The translations under genes were made by a program, and so were the position numbers. The notes under the pieces are model-generated. The model saw only the letters and a program-made list of their open reading frames with translations, did not search any database and had not been told where the DNA came from. A DNA stretch of 64,000 bases from Algibacter sp. L1A34 (GTDB lineage: Bacteria > Bacteroidota > Bacteroidia > Flavobacteriales > Flavobacteriaceae): the NCBI RefSeq assembly GCF_009796805.1, contig NZ_CP047029.1, positions 2,458,501-2,522,500 of the forward strand. The letters are read 5' to 3'. Of the stretch, positions 16,532 through 23,340 are shown piece after piece (within the stretch, counting starts at the first letter, position 1; every line of letters starts with the position of its first letter).

Positions 16532-16658
16532 AACGGTTTTGTGTATGGTTAGTTGCGTGTTTAAGCAACTAATTTAGTAAACAAAAACGAACGCGAGAAA
16601 ATTCCGAAGGAATTTTCCAAATAAGCACTTGCCAAAGCAATTAATTATACACGGTGTT
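16532..16658. repeat. attC-like repeat R17
   Basis: 127 bp, subclass with right arm AATTATACACGGTGTT and hairpin GAAAATTCC-gaa-GGAATTTTC. The right outer bases GTTGCCAGTA are matched exactly by TACTGGCAAC at R18. Confidence 0.85.
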
Positions 16659-16669
16659 GCCAGTAGTTT

Positions 16670-17266
16670 TTATTCCTTTTCGGTCAGTTTTATTTCAATC
16701 GAACTTTCGGGAAAACCTATCAGTTTATTTTCAAAGATATACATTACTCTATCTCTCATTATTAAACTATCCTTTTCTATTTTATAATCATAGTTATTTA
16801 GAAACCGTAATGATAATTTCAGACTGTCTCCAAGTTTTTCATATTCTCCATAATATAGAGTCAAAATAGAATCTTTAGAATGTTTCTTTATTTCTCTTAA
16901 ACTTACTCCATCAGGATTTTTTTCAATGTGTATTATAAAACTTCTGTTATCGTTCGTGAAACTAAATTCCGAATAATCGAATGGATGATTTTCCAACCAA
17001 GAATTCCAAAAGAAAGTAAAAAGTAGGGGACAAATAATTCCGTTAATAAGGAACAAAGCTGAATATCCTTTTTTTATGAAGTATAGAATTATTGCAATCA
17101 ATAAGTTTATTCCGATAGTTATAAATCTAGGGAATGTAATTCCATTAGACATAAATATATTCGGCTCAATATCAGCAACCCATATTTTCAGTAGAAATAT
17201 GTCAATTAATAAAATCAGAACTCCAATTCCGATAAATAATTTTTTTTCTGATTTCGTCATTCTCAA
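16670..17266 (-). CDS. Cassette gene: membrane protein of unknown function
   Basis: 198 residues with three or four membrane helices in the first half (about 9-30, 45-63 and 68-88: LFIGIGVLILLIDIFLL, FITIGINLLIAIILYFI, ALFLINGIICPLLFTFFW). A soluble C-terminal half of about 100 residues follows and is rich in beta-like segments. A start two codons in (MTKSEKK, 17260) is equally good. The gene start is within 10-16 bp of R18 and the stop 12 bp from R17. No family is recognised. Confidence 0.68.
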   Translation of the reverse strand: MRMTKSEKKLFIGIGVLILLIDIFLLKIWVADIEPNIFMSNGITFPRFITIGINLLIAIILYFIKKGYSALFLINGIICPLLFTFFWNSWLENHPFDYSEFSFTNDNRSFIIHIEKNPDGVSLREIKKHSKDSILTLYYGEYEKLGDSLKLSLRFLNNYDYKIEKDSLIMRDRVMYIFENKLIGFPESSIEIKLTEKE

Positions 17267-17275
17267 ATTACTGGC

Positions 17276-17399
17276 AACGTTGATGTATAAGAATAGTTGC
17301 GGGTTTGTATGCGAGGATTTTCCGAAGGAAAATCAGATGTAGCAAACACGCAACTACCTTTTTTTTAGCACTAAACCGCAATTATTTTTATACGGTGTT
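17276..17399. repeat. attC-like repeat R18
   Basis: 124 bp with arms GTATAAGAATAGTTGCGG and CCGCAATTATTTTTATAC and the GATTTTCC/GGAAAATC hairpin. The right outer bases GTTAGGCACA are matched exactly by TGTGCCTAAC at R19. Confidence 0.85.
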
Positions 17400-17410
17400 A
17401 GGCACAGTTT

Positions 17411-18004
17411 TTATTCTTTTTTTATTTCTCCATTTTCGTTAAACAGAGTTGTTTTTATTAAAATTCCGTCATTGTCATAAACAGAAACTTCTTTAATTTT
17501 TCCGTTTTGATAATATCTTTTTAATTCTCCGATTACAAGTCCGTTTTTAAATTCCGCTTTCAGCCGAATTTTTCCGTTTGAGTAATAATCAGTTTCAATT
17601 CCGTCACAAACCTTTTCGCAATTCATAAACTTATAGTTAGGAATTATTCCAAGTTTTTTAAGTTGTTCCCGACTTGTGCCTTTTTTATAGGAAACATTTG
17701 TCTTTTTTATATATTCTTCGATTCTCGGTTTAACTAAAGTGTCTGAATTTATTAGTTTGTCAATTACAATTTTACGTACTTCTCCAATTTCGGTTGCGAC
17801 AAGTTTATACTCTCCTTTAGTCAGAAGAATTATTGTTCCGTCAAAGTCCGATATATTATACTTGGTTCCGTCCTTTTCAAGATGATAGTAATCACTTCTT
17901 TCAATTTCGTTTGAGCAAGAATCTTTCAAAAATAGATTGAATTTAATTTCTTGACTAAATCCAGAAATGGTAGAAAAAAGTAATATTAAAATCGTTAATT
18001 TCAT
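17411..18004 (-). CDS. Cassette gene: secreted YwqK/MORN-variant repeat protein
   Basis: The 197-residue product has a signal peptide (MKLTILILLFSTISGFSQ). The last about 60 residues carry three MORN-variant repeats of the YwqK type (DYYSNGKIRLKAEFKNG, RYYQNGKIKEVSVYDNDG, TLFNENGEIKKE). Such proteins are common in Bacteroidota and are often annotated as toxin-antitoxin YwqK family antitoxins, but that role is not shown for secreted forms. The N-terminal half is not recognised. Confidence 0.75.
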   Translation of the reverse strand: MKLTILILLFSTISGFSQEIKFNLFLKDSCSNEIERSDYYHLEKDGTKYNISDFDGTIILLTKGEYKLVATEIGEVRKIVIDKLINSDTLVKPRIEEYIKKTNVSYKKGTSREQLKKLGIIPNYKFMNCEKVCDGIETDYYSNGKIRLKAEFKNGLVIGELKRYYQNGKIKEVSVYDNDGILIKTTLFNENGEIKKE

Positions 18005-18024
18005 TGGTCTGTCAAATTGTGCCT

Positions 18025-18150
18025 AACGGTTACGTATATGGAAAGTTGCGTGTTTGTATGCGAGGATTTTCCGAAGGAAAATCAGCAGCTAGCAAACAAA
18101 GCAACTAAGATTGGTTAAGCTAAAAATAGCAATTTTTTATATACAATGTT
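18025..18150. repeat. attC-like repeat R19
   Basis: 126 bp with arms GTATATGGAAAGTTGC and GCAATTTTTTATATAC and the GATTTTCC/GGAAAATC hairpin. The right outer bases GTTGGCAGTA are matched exactly at R20 and are the same ten bases as at the R1-R2 cassette. Confidence 0.85.
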
Positions 18151-18158
18151 GGCAGTAG

Positions 18159-18796
18159 TTATTTTTCATTTATTGTTTCTCTAAATTTCAGAATCTCTTT
18201 TTTCAAAACTTCGTCGTTAACCAATTGAATTGATTTATTGATGTTAATTTTAGCATTGCTATCGTCATACAGTTGATAATATGCTCGTGACATATTATAA
18301 TGAAAATAACCTCTTTTTTCTCCACTTCTTTTCAAGACTAATTCCTTTGTTGTATAGGTTCGATTGCTTTATTAAATTCATCGTTTCTTGCTCTTGAAAA
18401 GCCATAATTCAAATAGGTTATTGCATCAAGGCTATCAATCCGCAAAGATTGTTCAAAGTATTCATAGGACTTATCAAAGTCTTTAAGGTCAGCACTTACA
18501 TTCCCTAAAGCATTAATTATAATTGTATTATTAGGTTCTAGTTTATTTGCGGATTCATAAAATCCTCTAGAGCTTTTAAAGTTCAGTTGGGAACTTTGCT
18601 CAATACCTTTGTCAAAGTCAAAAGCAGCTATTGAGTCTTTAATCAGTCCATTTTCAAACGAGTTTTTATAAAACACATTTGTATTTCCGTCTTTTGTTGT
18701 AACAATTTTTTCTTTGTCAGAATAGATATCATTCTTACAGCTCAAAATGAAAATAAAAATTATTAATATGTACAGGTGTTTCATAATTACTGCCAA
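18159..18796 (-). pseudogene. Frameshifted paralogue of the tetratricopeptide lipoprotein cassette gene
   Basis: The open part (18338-18796, best start ATG at 18784) reads MKHLYILIIFIFILSCKNDI and continues through two TPR units closely related to the gene at 7751-8359 (SYEYFEQSLRIDSLDAITYLN against SEYFEKSLKIDSTYSLTYLN). It then stops early after KAIEPIQQRN. The missing C-terminus is present in other frames: YNKGISLEK, then SGEKRGYFHYNMSRAYYQLY through to FRETINEK and a stop at 18159. Two small frameshifts explain this. Sequencing error is an alternative explanation. Confidence 0.75.
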
Positions 18797-18918
18797 CGTT
18801 TATGTATAAGAATAGTTGCGGGTTTGTATGCGAAGATTTTCCGAAGGAAAATCAGACGTTACAAACACGCAACGACCTTTGATTAAGCACTAAACCGCAA
18901 TTATTTTTATACGGTGTT
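18795..18918. repeat. attC-like repeat R20
   Basis: 124 bp, near copy of R12. They differ mainly in the hairpin stem (GATTTTCC here, GAATTTCC in R12). The right outer bases GTTGCCATT match AATGGCAAC at R21. Confidence 0.85.
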
Positions 18919-19087
18919 GCCATTTCGTTGTTTTTCAGAGTTCAAATTATCCGATTAAACTCCGTTTTCCACTTTTCAGCGATTGAGTAAATTCATTCAG
19001 CGTTTTATTCCGCAATATTTTCAATTCCGAAACTAGCTAAATTCTACTCAAAATTCATTCAGCGTTTGAGTGATTATACAGAGTCTT

Positions 19088-19276
19088 TTATTCAGCCGTT
19101 TGCTTTTTATTCCTGAAAATTTTAAAAATTAATGAAGCATTAATAATAAATGCAGGAATTATAAAAACATCTTTAACTGTGTTTATTCCCAGAACGTCAT
19201 ATTGTAAAAATATCATCGAAAGGAAAATAATAATTGTCGAAATTATTAATCCAGTTTTTATGTAATTCATATTCAA
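19088..19276 (-). CDS. Cassette gene: 62-residue membrane protein (copy B)
   Basis: The product is identical in all 62 residues to that of 11683-11871. The whole unit from the repeat through the gene is duplicated, with scattered single-base differences outside the frame. Two membrane helices, no family recognised. One copy lies second from the recombinase and the other far down the array, as expected if a cassette was excised or copied and re-inserted near the attI end. Confidence 0.65.
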   Translation of the reverse strand: MNMNYIKTGLIISTIIIFLSMIFLQYDVLGINTVKDVFIIPAFIINASLIFKIFRNKKQTAE

Positions 19277-19400
19277 TTTGTTTTAGTTAGATTTTCGTAA
19301 AGTTATTCAATTCAGTTTTTTATTCAACGTTTTATTTGTCAAAAATTAGCTTTTTCTAAATTCAGCTTTCCCTTTTCGAGTGCGTTACGCAATGAATGGC

Positions 19401-19526
19401 AACGTGATTGTGTATGGTTAGTTGCGTGGTTAAGCAACTAATTTAGTAAATAAATCACAGATAGAATATTCCGCAGGAATGTTCGTAAGTCGGCAGTGAA
19501 CCAAGCAATTAATTATACACGGTGTT
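19401..19526. repeat. attC-like repeat R21
   Basis: 126 bp, subclass with right arm AATTATACACGGTGTT and hairpin GAATATTCC-gca-GGAATGTTC. The right outer bases GTTACCAAC are matched by GTTGGTAAC at about 20262-20270, which marks the boundary of the first cassette. Confidence 0.85.
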
Positions 19527-20181
19527 ACCAACTGTGTTTTCTATCTGGGATTCTATAATTTATCGAAATCCTATCTTCAATTTTGACTAACTTCGTTTTT
19601 GCAGGTTTTGGTGTTTGGTTATCCTCTTTTTGATGCGGTTCTGATTCATCAAATTCAATCAGTTCAATATTGGTCTCTGGAATTATATAAACTTGCGAAT
19701 AATCTGTATCGATATCTAATCGACCAAATCTTTTTATATTTTTAAAATAAATAGTCAATTGTTGAATACCATTGTGTCTCATTAAAGTTCCTATTTCAAA
19801 TGTTTTTGAGCTACTTGGATGGTCATTAATTACATAACCATATTTATCAGATTGTTTACTCAAGTCTTTAGTCAGATATAGAGTATCACTAATTTTAATT
19901 TCAATATTTTCCTTTATTCCATAATATAGAAGTTGAATAACATTTGATGTGTCATTTTTAATCGCTATTTGCTTTTCTAATGCATTCAGTTTTATTTTTT
20001 CTTTTCTTTTTTGAGTGAAACTTTCCCATTTTTTAGAGTTAATAGTATCTGAGAGGCTAACAATTCGAGCTGGTTTAAAATCCTCTATTCTAGTTATTTC
20101 TTTATATTCTTTATATTCTTTATTCTGTCCAAATAAATTAATTTGAACAAGAACAATCGATATAAATATAAGTTTTTTCAT
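19525..20181 (-). CDS. First cassette gene: secreted protein of unknown function
   Basis: I place the start at ATG 20181, which gives the signal peptide MKKLIFISIVLVQINLFGQ. A frame beginning at 20274 with TTG adds 31 residues that lack sense as a leader. The mature protein of about 200 residues is polar with a beta-rich middle (YGVINDHPSSSKTFEIGTLM, VYIIPETNIELIEFDESEP) and a proline/lysine linker. The stop codon TAA is the TGGTAAC core of R21. This is the unit next to the recombinase and so, by integron logic, the latest to be inserted. Confidence 0.68.
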   Translation of the reverse strand: MKKLIFISIVLVQINLFGQNKEYKEYKEITRIEDFKPARIVSLSDTINSKKWESFTQKRKEKIKLNALEKQIAIKNDTSNVIQLLYYGIKENIEIKISDTLYLTKDLSKQSDKYGYVINDHPSSSKTFEIGTLMRHNGIQQLTIYFKNIKRFGRLDIDTDYSQVYIIPETNIELIEFDESEPHQKEDNQTPKPAKTKLVKIEDRISINYRIPDRKHSW

Positions 20182-20261
20182 TTTTGGTAACGTATTTTTC
20201 TTAAAATTCAGAAAGCGATAAATTCGGATTCGGAACAGGTTTTTGCTTTTCACGAACCACA

Positions 20262-20343
20262 TTGTTGGTAACAATTGTATATAGTTAGTACTAACTATAT
20301 ATCTATTATATGTAGTACTAACTATATATCTATTATATGCGCA
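20262..20343. other. Candidate attI-like integration site with tandem 27-bp repeats
   Basis: Between the first cassette boundary (GTTGGTAAC, 20262-20270) and the end of the recombinase gene lie two adjacent copies of a 27-bp unit, beginning TAGTACTAACTATATATCTA and ending TTATATG, preceded by a partial copy. The unit contains the near-palindrome TAGTTAGTACTAACTA. Position and direct repeats resemble attI sites of integrons, but the sequence is unrelated to known attI. Confidence 0.55.
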
Positions 20344-21471
20344 CTAAGATAGTAAATCTTTAATTTCTGTAAAGGAACTTGTAGCAACATGTGTATAAAT
20401 TTCTGTAGTTTTAGTAGAGTTATGTCCTAAAAGTAATTGAATGTAGCGAATATCTGTACCACTTTCCAGTAAATGCGTGGCAAAACTATGTCTTAACATA
20501 TGGGGAGTAACTCTTTGTTTAATACCTGCATTTTTGGCAGATTTAACAACAATTTGTAATACACTAGAGCTACTGTATGGATTGCCAGGAATGGGATTTT
20601 CAAACAAATATGTTTTAGGTCTGTAAATTTTAAAATACGTTCTCATGTCTTCCAGAACACTTTTGTTGAGAACTGTATAGCGGTCTTTATTACCTTTAGC
20701 TTGTTCAACTCTAATAACCATTCTTTTACTATCAATGTCTTTTATTTTTAATTGTAAGAGTTCATTTCTTCGTAAGCCAGAAGAGTACAATAAGCTTATA
20801 ATACATTTATGTTTTATGTTGTTCGTAAAGTTAATTATTGTAATTATTTCTTCTTTCGATAATACTTTTGGCAATTTAGATTCTTTTCTAGGTCTTTCAA
20901 TAGAGTAGAACCGGTTAGGCATTCCTAAAACCATTTCGTAATAAAATTTAATAGCATTGATAGACATATTAATATATGAATTAGACTTGTCTTCTTTAAT
21001 TAGTTTTTGAAGATAGAGCCTAATATCATTTTCGTTAATACTAAATAATTCCCTTTGTTTATAATGATTAATAAATTTCTCAAAACTATGAACATAGTTT
21101 TTTACTGTGCTATTCGAATATTTTTTTAGTTCTAATTTTTGTAGAAATTCATCAGGACATGTTCTAAAATTTTTTTTTATAGATCGTTCTCTAAACCAAG
21201 ATACATCCGTAGTTTTGTTATCACTATTAAGTTTTCTGTCTTTAAAAAAGTAGTTGCAATTAACCCAGGCAACACCCTTAAATTTTTCAAAAACCAAACT
21301 GACATTAGATTTGTTGTTTAGAATATATACCATATTAAACTCTTTACTCCATTTAGGGTTTGGTAATTCTTTAATTAGAGCTTGAATGACTTTATCTGAG
21401 TTGAATTGTAAGCCAATACATTGTTTTTCTTTAATAAAAAGATGTTTCAATGTGATATGTTTATTTAGCAT
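20344..21471 (-). CDS. Tyrosine recombinase of the cassette array (XerC/D-like, not a typical IntI)
   Basis: The 375-residue tyrosine recombinase has all catalytic residues: R234 (SGLRRNEL), K259 (AKGNKDR), H324 and R327 (TPHMLRHSFATH), H350 (LLGHNS) and Y359 (TEIYTHV). A SAM-like core-binding domain spans about 107-185. Residues 1-105 are an additional N-terminal domain absent from XerC/D and IntI1. The stretch between the lysine motif and HxLR has only the usual 60 residues, so the extra IntI-specific segment is missing. It lies directly beside the array and is transcribed in the same direction as the cassettes, unlike class 1 integrons, where intI points away. It is the obvious candidate for moving the cassettes. 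Confidence 0.9.
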   Translation of the reverse strand: MLNKHITLKHLFIKEKQCIGLQFNSDKVIQALIKELPNPKWSKEFNMVYILNNKSNVSLVFEKFKGVAWVNCNYFFKDRKLNSDNKTTDVSWFRERSIKKNFRTCPDEFLQKLELKKYSNSTVKNYVHSFEKFINHYKQRELFSINENDIRLYLQKLIKEDKSNSYINMSINAIKFYYEMVLGMPNRFYSIERPRKESKLPKVLSKEEIITIINFTNNIKHKCIISLLYSSGLRRNELLQLKIKDIDSKRMVIRVEQAKGNKDRYTVLNKSVLEDMRTYFKIYRPKTYLFENPIPGNPYSSSSVLQIVVKSAKNAGIKQRVTPHMLRHSFATHLLESGTDIRYIQLLLGHNSTKTTEIYTHVATSSFTEIKDLLS

Positions 21472-21562
21472 ATAAATATTTTGAATACAAGGTATTTATA
21501 TGAAACGAAATAGTCGTATCTTAAACGAATAGTATTCGTGTAATACACACTTAAATTTATTT

Positions 21563-21943
21563 ATGAAATTAAAGAAAAAAGAATGTTTAGCTTGTGGAAA
21601 AGAATTGATTGGACGTTCGGATAAAAGGTTTTGTGATTTGCATTGCAAAAGTTCTTATCATTATCGTAAATCTTTAGAAGAAACTCCTAGGTTTTATAGT
21701 AAAGTAGATAATCAGTTAAAACTGAATCGAAAAATTCTTAAGAACTACAATAAATCTGGAAAAGCAACTATACGAGCATTGACAGTTTTAGGTTTAGGTT
21801 TTAATCCTAGCTTTTTTACACATTATTGGAAAAATGCAAAAGGGGATGTTTATCTTTTTGTTTATGAATTTGGCTTTTTGAAAAAGAAAGAAAATAATGT
21901 TGAAAAATACATTTTAATAAAATGGCAGGAGTATATGGAGTAA
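21563..21943 (+). CDS. Small zinc-finger protein, divergent from the recombinase
   Basis: The 126-residue basic protein begins with a likely zinc-binding unit, C-x2-C-x11-C-x3-C (ECLACGKEL, FCDLHCKSSYHYRK). A helical basic segment follows (QLKLNRKILKNYNKSGKATIRALTVLG), then a beta-rich end. It is divergent from the recombinase with 91 bp between the starts and could bind the shared promoter or DNA ends. I know of similar unnamed proteins in Flavobacteriaceae but cannot assign a function. Confidence 0.7.
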   Translation: MKLKKKECLACGKELIGRSDKRFCDLHCKSSYHYRKSLEETPRFYSKVDNQLKLNRKILKNYNKSGKATIRALTVLGLGFNPSFFTHYWKNAKGDVYLFVYEFGFLKKKENNVEKYILIKWQEYME

Positions 21944-22058
21944 TAAAATAATCTATTATATTTTATTCAAATATTTATACAACAAGTGAACATAAAGTTG
22001 AACACAATTCTACAAAACAATAGCACTAAACACCAGTAAAATGGTTTAAAAAATGAAG

Positions 22059-22113
22059 GTCTCGGAGATCATCACCCAAAGGTCACTGGTTCGATTCCAG
22101 TTCCCGCTACTAG
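22059..22113 (+). pseudogene. Degenerate 3' half of a tRNA
   Basis: The segment CACTGGTTCGATTCCAGT forms an intact T-arm, followed by the acceptor strand TCCCGCT and ACTA. Upstream, ATCATCACCCAAAGGTC resembles an anticodon-loop 3' side and variable loop, similar to CAT-type tRNAs, but the 5' half that should pair with it is absent. This is a remnant, as often left where an integrative element uses the 3' end of a tRNA gene. Confidence 0.6.
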
Positions 22114-22205
22114 AAAAATTAAGCCTTTACAGGAATTTGAGAGCTTTTTTATGCCTTGGGCACAACATTTCAAGGATCAAGTAATGTTATAGGAGGCAAC
22201 TCAAT

Positions 22206-22378
22206 TTATGCATATAATTTAGTTAGTCTAAAGAAGACGAATTCTACACCTCTTACGCCTCTGAACTGAGTTCTAAATTCTTTAAATTTGGCATTAAAAG
22301 ATTCGGCAGAGACATTGGTACTTCTGTTATTAAAATAGTTCAACATAGAATTATTGTGCATCTGTAATGATTTAGATT
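22206..22378 (-). pseudogene. C-terminal remnant of a transposase (IS204/IS1001-like)
   Basis: The minus strand encodes LNYFNNRSTNVSAESFNAKF, then KEFRTQFRGVRGVEFVFFRL to a stop at 22206. This matches the conserved C-terminus of the ISL3/IS204-type transposases common in Bacteroidota. The frame has no start and is lost upstream at about 22378, just before the SGNH gene. It is dead IS debris at the edge of the array region. Confidence 0.65.
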
Positions 22379-22382
22379 TTTT

Positions 22383-23327
22383 TTAATTTGTAAGTTTTTT
22401 AATATCTTGAGCTAGTATTTTTGTAAATAACTCAGCTCCTTTTTTATTTAAATGTTGTGAATCATAGAAGTATTCTTTTGAAAGTGAAAGTGAATTATTT
22501 GAATAATTAAGAAAGGGAACTTGATATTTTTTAGATATTTTAGTGTAGTATGAGATAATCTGATCTTGGTTTTTTATATATTGGTTGTATTCGTAGTAGT
22601 TTGGAGGATAAACAAAAAAGATATTTATTTTACTTTTTTTACACTTTGCAATATAAATCTCAAATAATTTCATTGATTCAGGATCCATTTTTATAAATCT
22701 ACCGTCCTTATAGTTTTTTTTGAATTTATCAAAAGCACTATTCCATTCCAAGTTCTGTTCAAAATAGCCTTTATATCCAGTGGGTTTTCTTAATTCTAAA
22801 CCGAAAAAACTGAAAAATCCATCTATAATATCTAAAGGACTTCCATAATATCTAATAAACGGAATATAATAATCTAAAACTGAAAACCCTTTATACATTT
22901 TGGTTACTTTTTTAACCTCATTCGTATCTAAATAAGGAGAGAATTGCATATAACCAATTAATTTTTCTCTTTTAAATAATTCAAGGTCACCTAATATTTG
23001 AAGTACTATTTTTGGCTTTTTATTATATTTTAAATAGAGATCACTTTGTAAGTTTTGAGGGATAAATCCTATTCCTTCCATACCAAGATTATAGGAGTTT
23101 AGCTCCAAAATAGAATCAAGTAAGTATGGTGATATTTGAAATTTAGCTGCAGAGCTACCGTTAATTATTAAATCAGAATTTAACTCACTATTGTATATTT
23201 TTGTTAAATTATTAAATGTATGAAAATGCGTTTTTCTTAAACCTTTTGTAACAGTATAATCTAATAAATATAAAATGGAGATTATAATTGAGCAAAATAA
23301 AATTATATTTCCAATAAATTTTTTCAT
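22383..23327 (-). CDS. Membrane-anchored SGNH/GDSL-like protein (DltD/AlgJ-like role)
   Basis: The 314-residue product has one N-terminal membrane helix (about 5-25) and a periplasmic SGNH-hydrolase-like domain. The serine motif is LIINGSSAAKFQIS and the Asp-His pair is YDSQHLNKKGAELF near the C-terminus. Proteins of this type sit next to MBOAT acyltransferases (DltD with DltB, AlgJ/AlgX with AlgI) and finish transfer of an acyl or alanyl group to a surface polymer. It is the last gene of the set, 13 bp after the MBOAT gene. Confidence 0.75.
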   Translation of the reverse strand: MKKFIGNIILFCSIIISILYLLDYTVTKGLRKTHFHTFNNLTKIYNSELNSDLIINGSSAAKFQISPYLLDSILELNSYNLGMEGIGFIPQNLQSDLYLKYNKKPKIVLQILGDLELFKREKLIGYMQFSPYLDTNEVKKVTKMYKGFSVLDYYIPFIRYYGSPLDIIDGFFSFFGLELRKPTGYKGYFEQNLEWNSAFDKFKKNYKDGRFIKMDPESMKLFEIYIAKCKKSKINIFFVYPPNYYEYNQYIKNQDQIISYYTKISKKYQVPFLNYSNNSLSLSKEYFYDSQHLNKKGAELFTKILAQDIKKLTN

Positions 23328-23340
23328 TTAATTTTTTCAT

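Larger units (their letters stand above)
2641..20343 (-). other. Integron-like gene cassette array (21 repeats, 21 units)
   Basis: 21 repeats, 20 of them 124-127 bp and one cut by the IS3 element, separate 21 units. Each repeat on the plus strand starts AAC and ends GTT, and its two arms are complementary (for example GTATAAGAATAGTGCG with CGCATTATTTTTATAC). A central small hairpin has the core TTCCGNAGGAA in most copies. The bases just outside AAC and GTT differ between repeats, but the two ends of any one unit are inverted complements over 8-10 bp. Nearly all cargo genes lie on the minus strand, leading away from the recombinase at 20344-21471. These are defining features of integron cassettes with attC sites, although the recombinase is not a typical IntI. 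Confidence 0.85.

Noticed and set aside
2641..19526. The repeats as a CRISPR array
   Set aside because: Repeats are about 125 bp and palindromic, separated by gene-sized units of 140-1400 bp, with no Cas genes. This is not CRISPR structure.
2641..19526. The repeats as transcription terminators or REP/BIME elements
   Set aside because: Unit-specific outer complementarity of 8-10 bp and the constant AAC/GTT core are not expected of terminators, and IS110 targets the same point in two of them. Termination as a side effect of folding is still possible.
20182..20274. TTG-initiated extension of the first cassette gene
   Set aside because: It starts in the cassette boundary itself and adds 31 residues before a clear signal peptide at 20181.
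20344..21471. Labelling the recombinase as an integron integrase IntI
   Set aside because: The active site fits any tyrosine recombinase and the IntI-specific extra segment is missing. I keep the broader name.
22059..22113. Functional tRNA gene
   Set aside because: The T-arm and acceptor 3' strand are present, but no 5' acceptor strand, D-arm or pairing anticodon stem can be found upstream.
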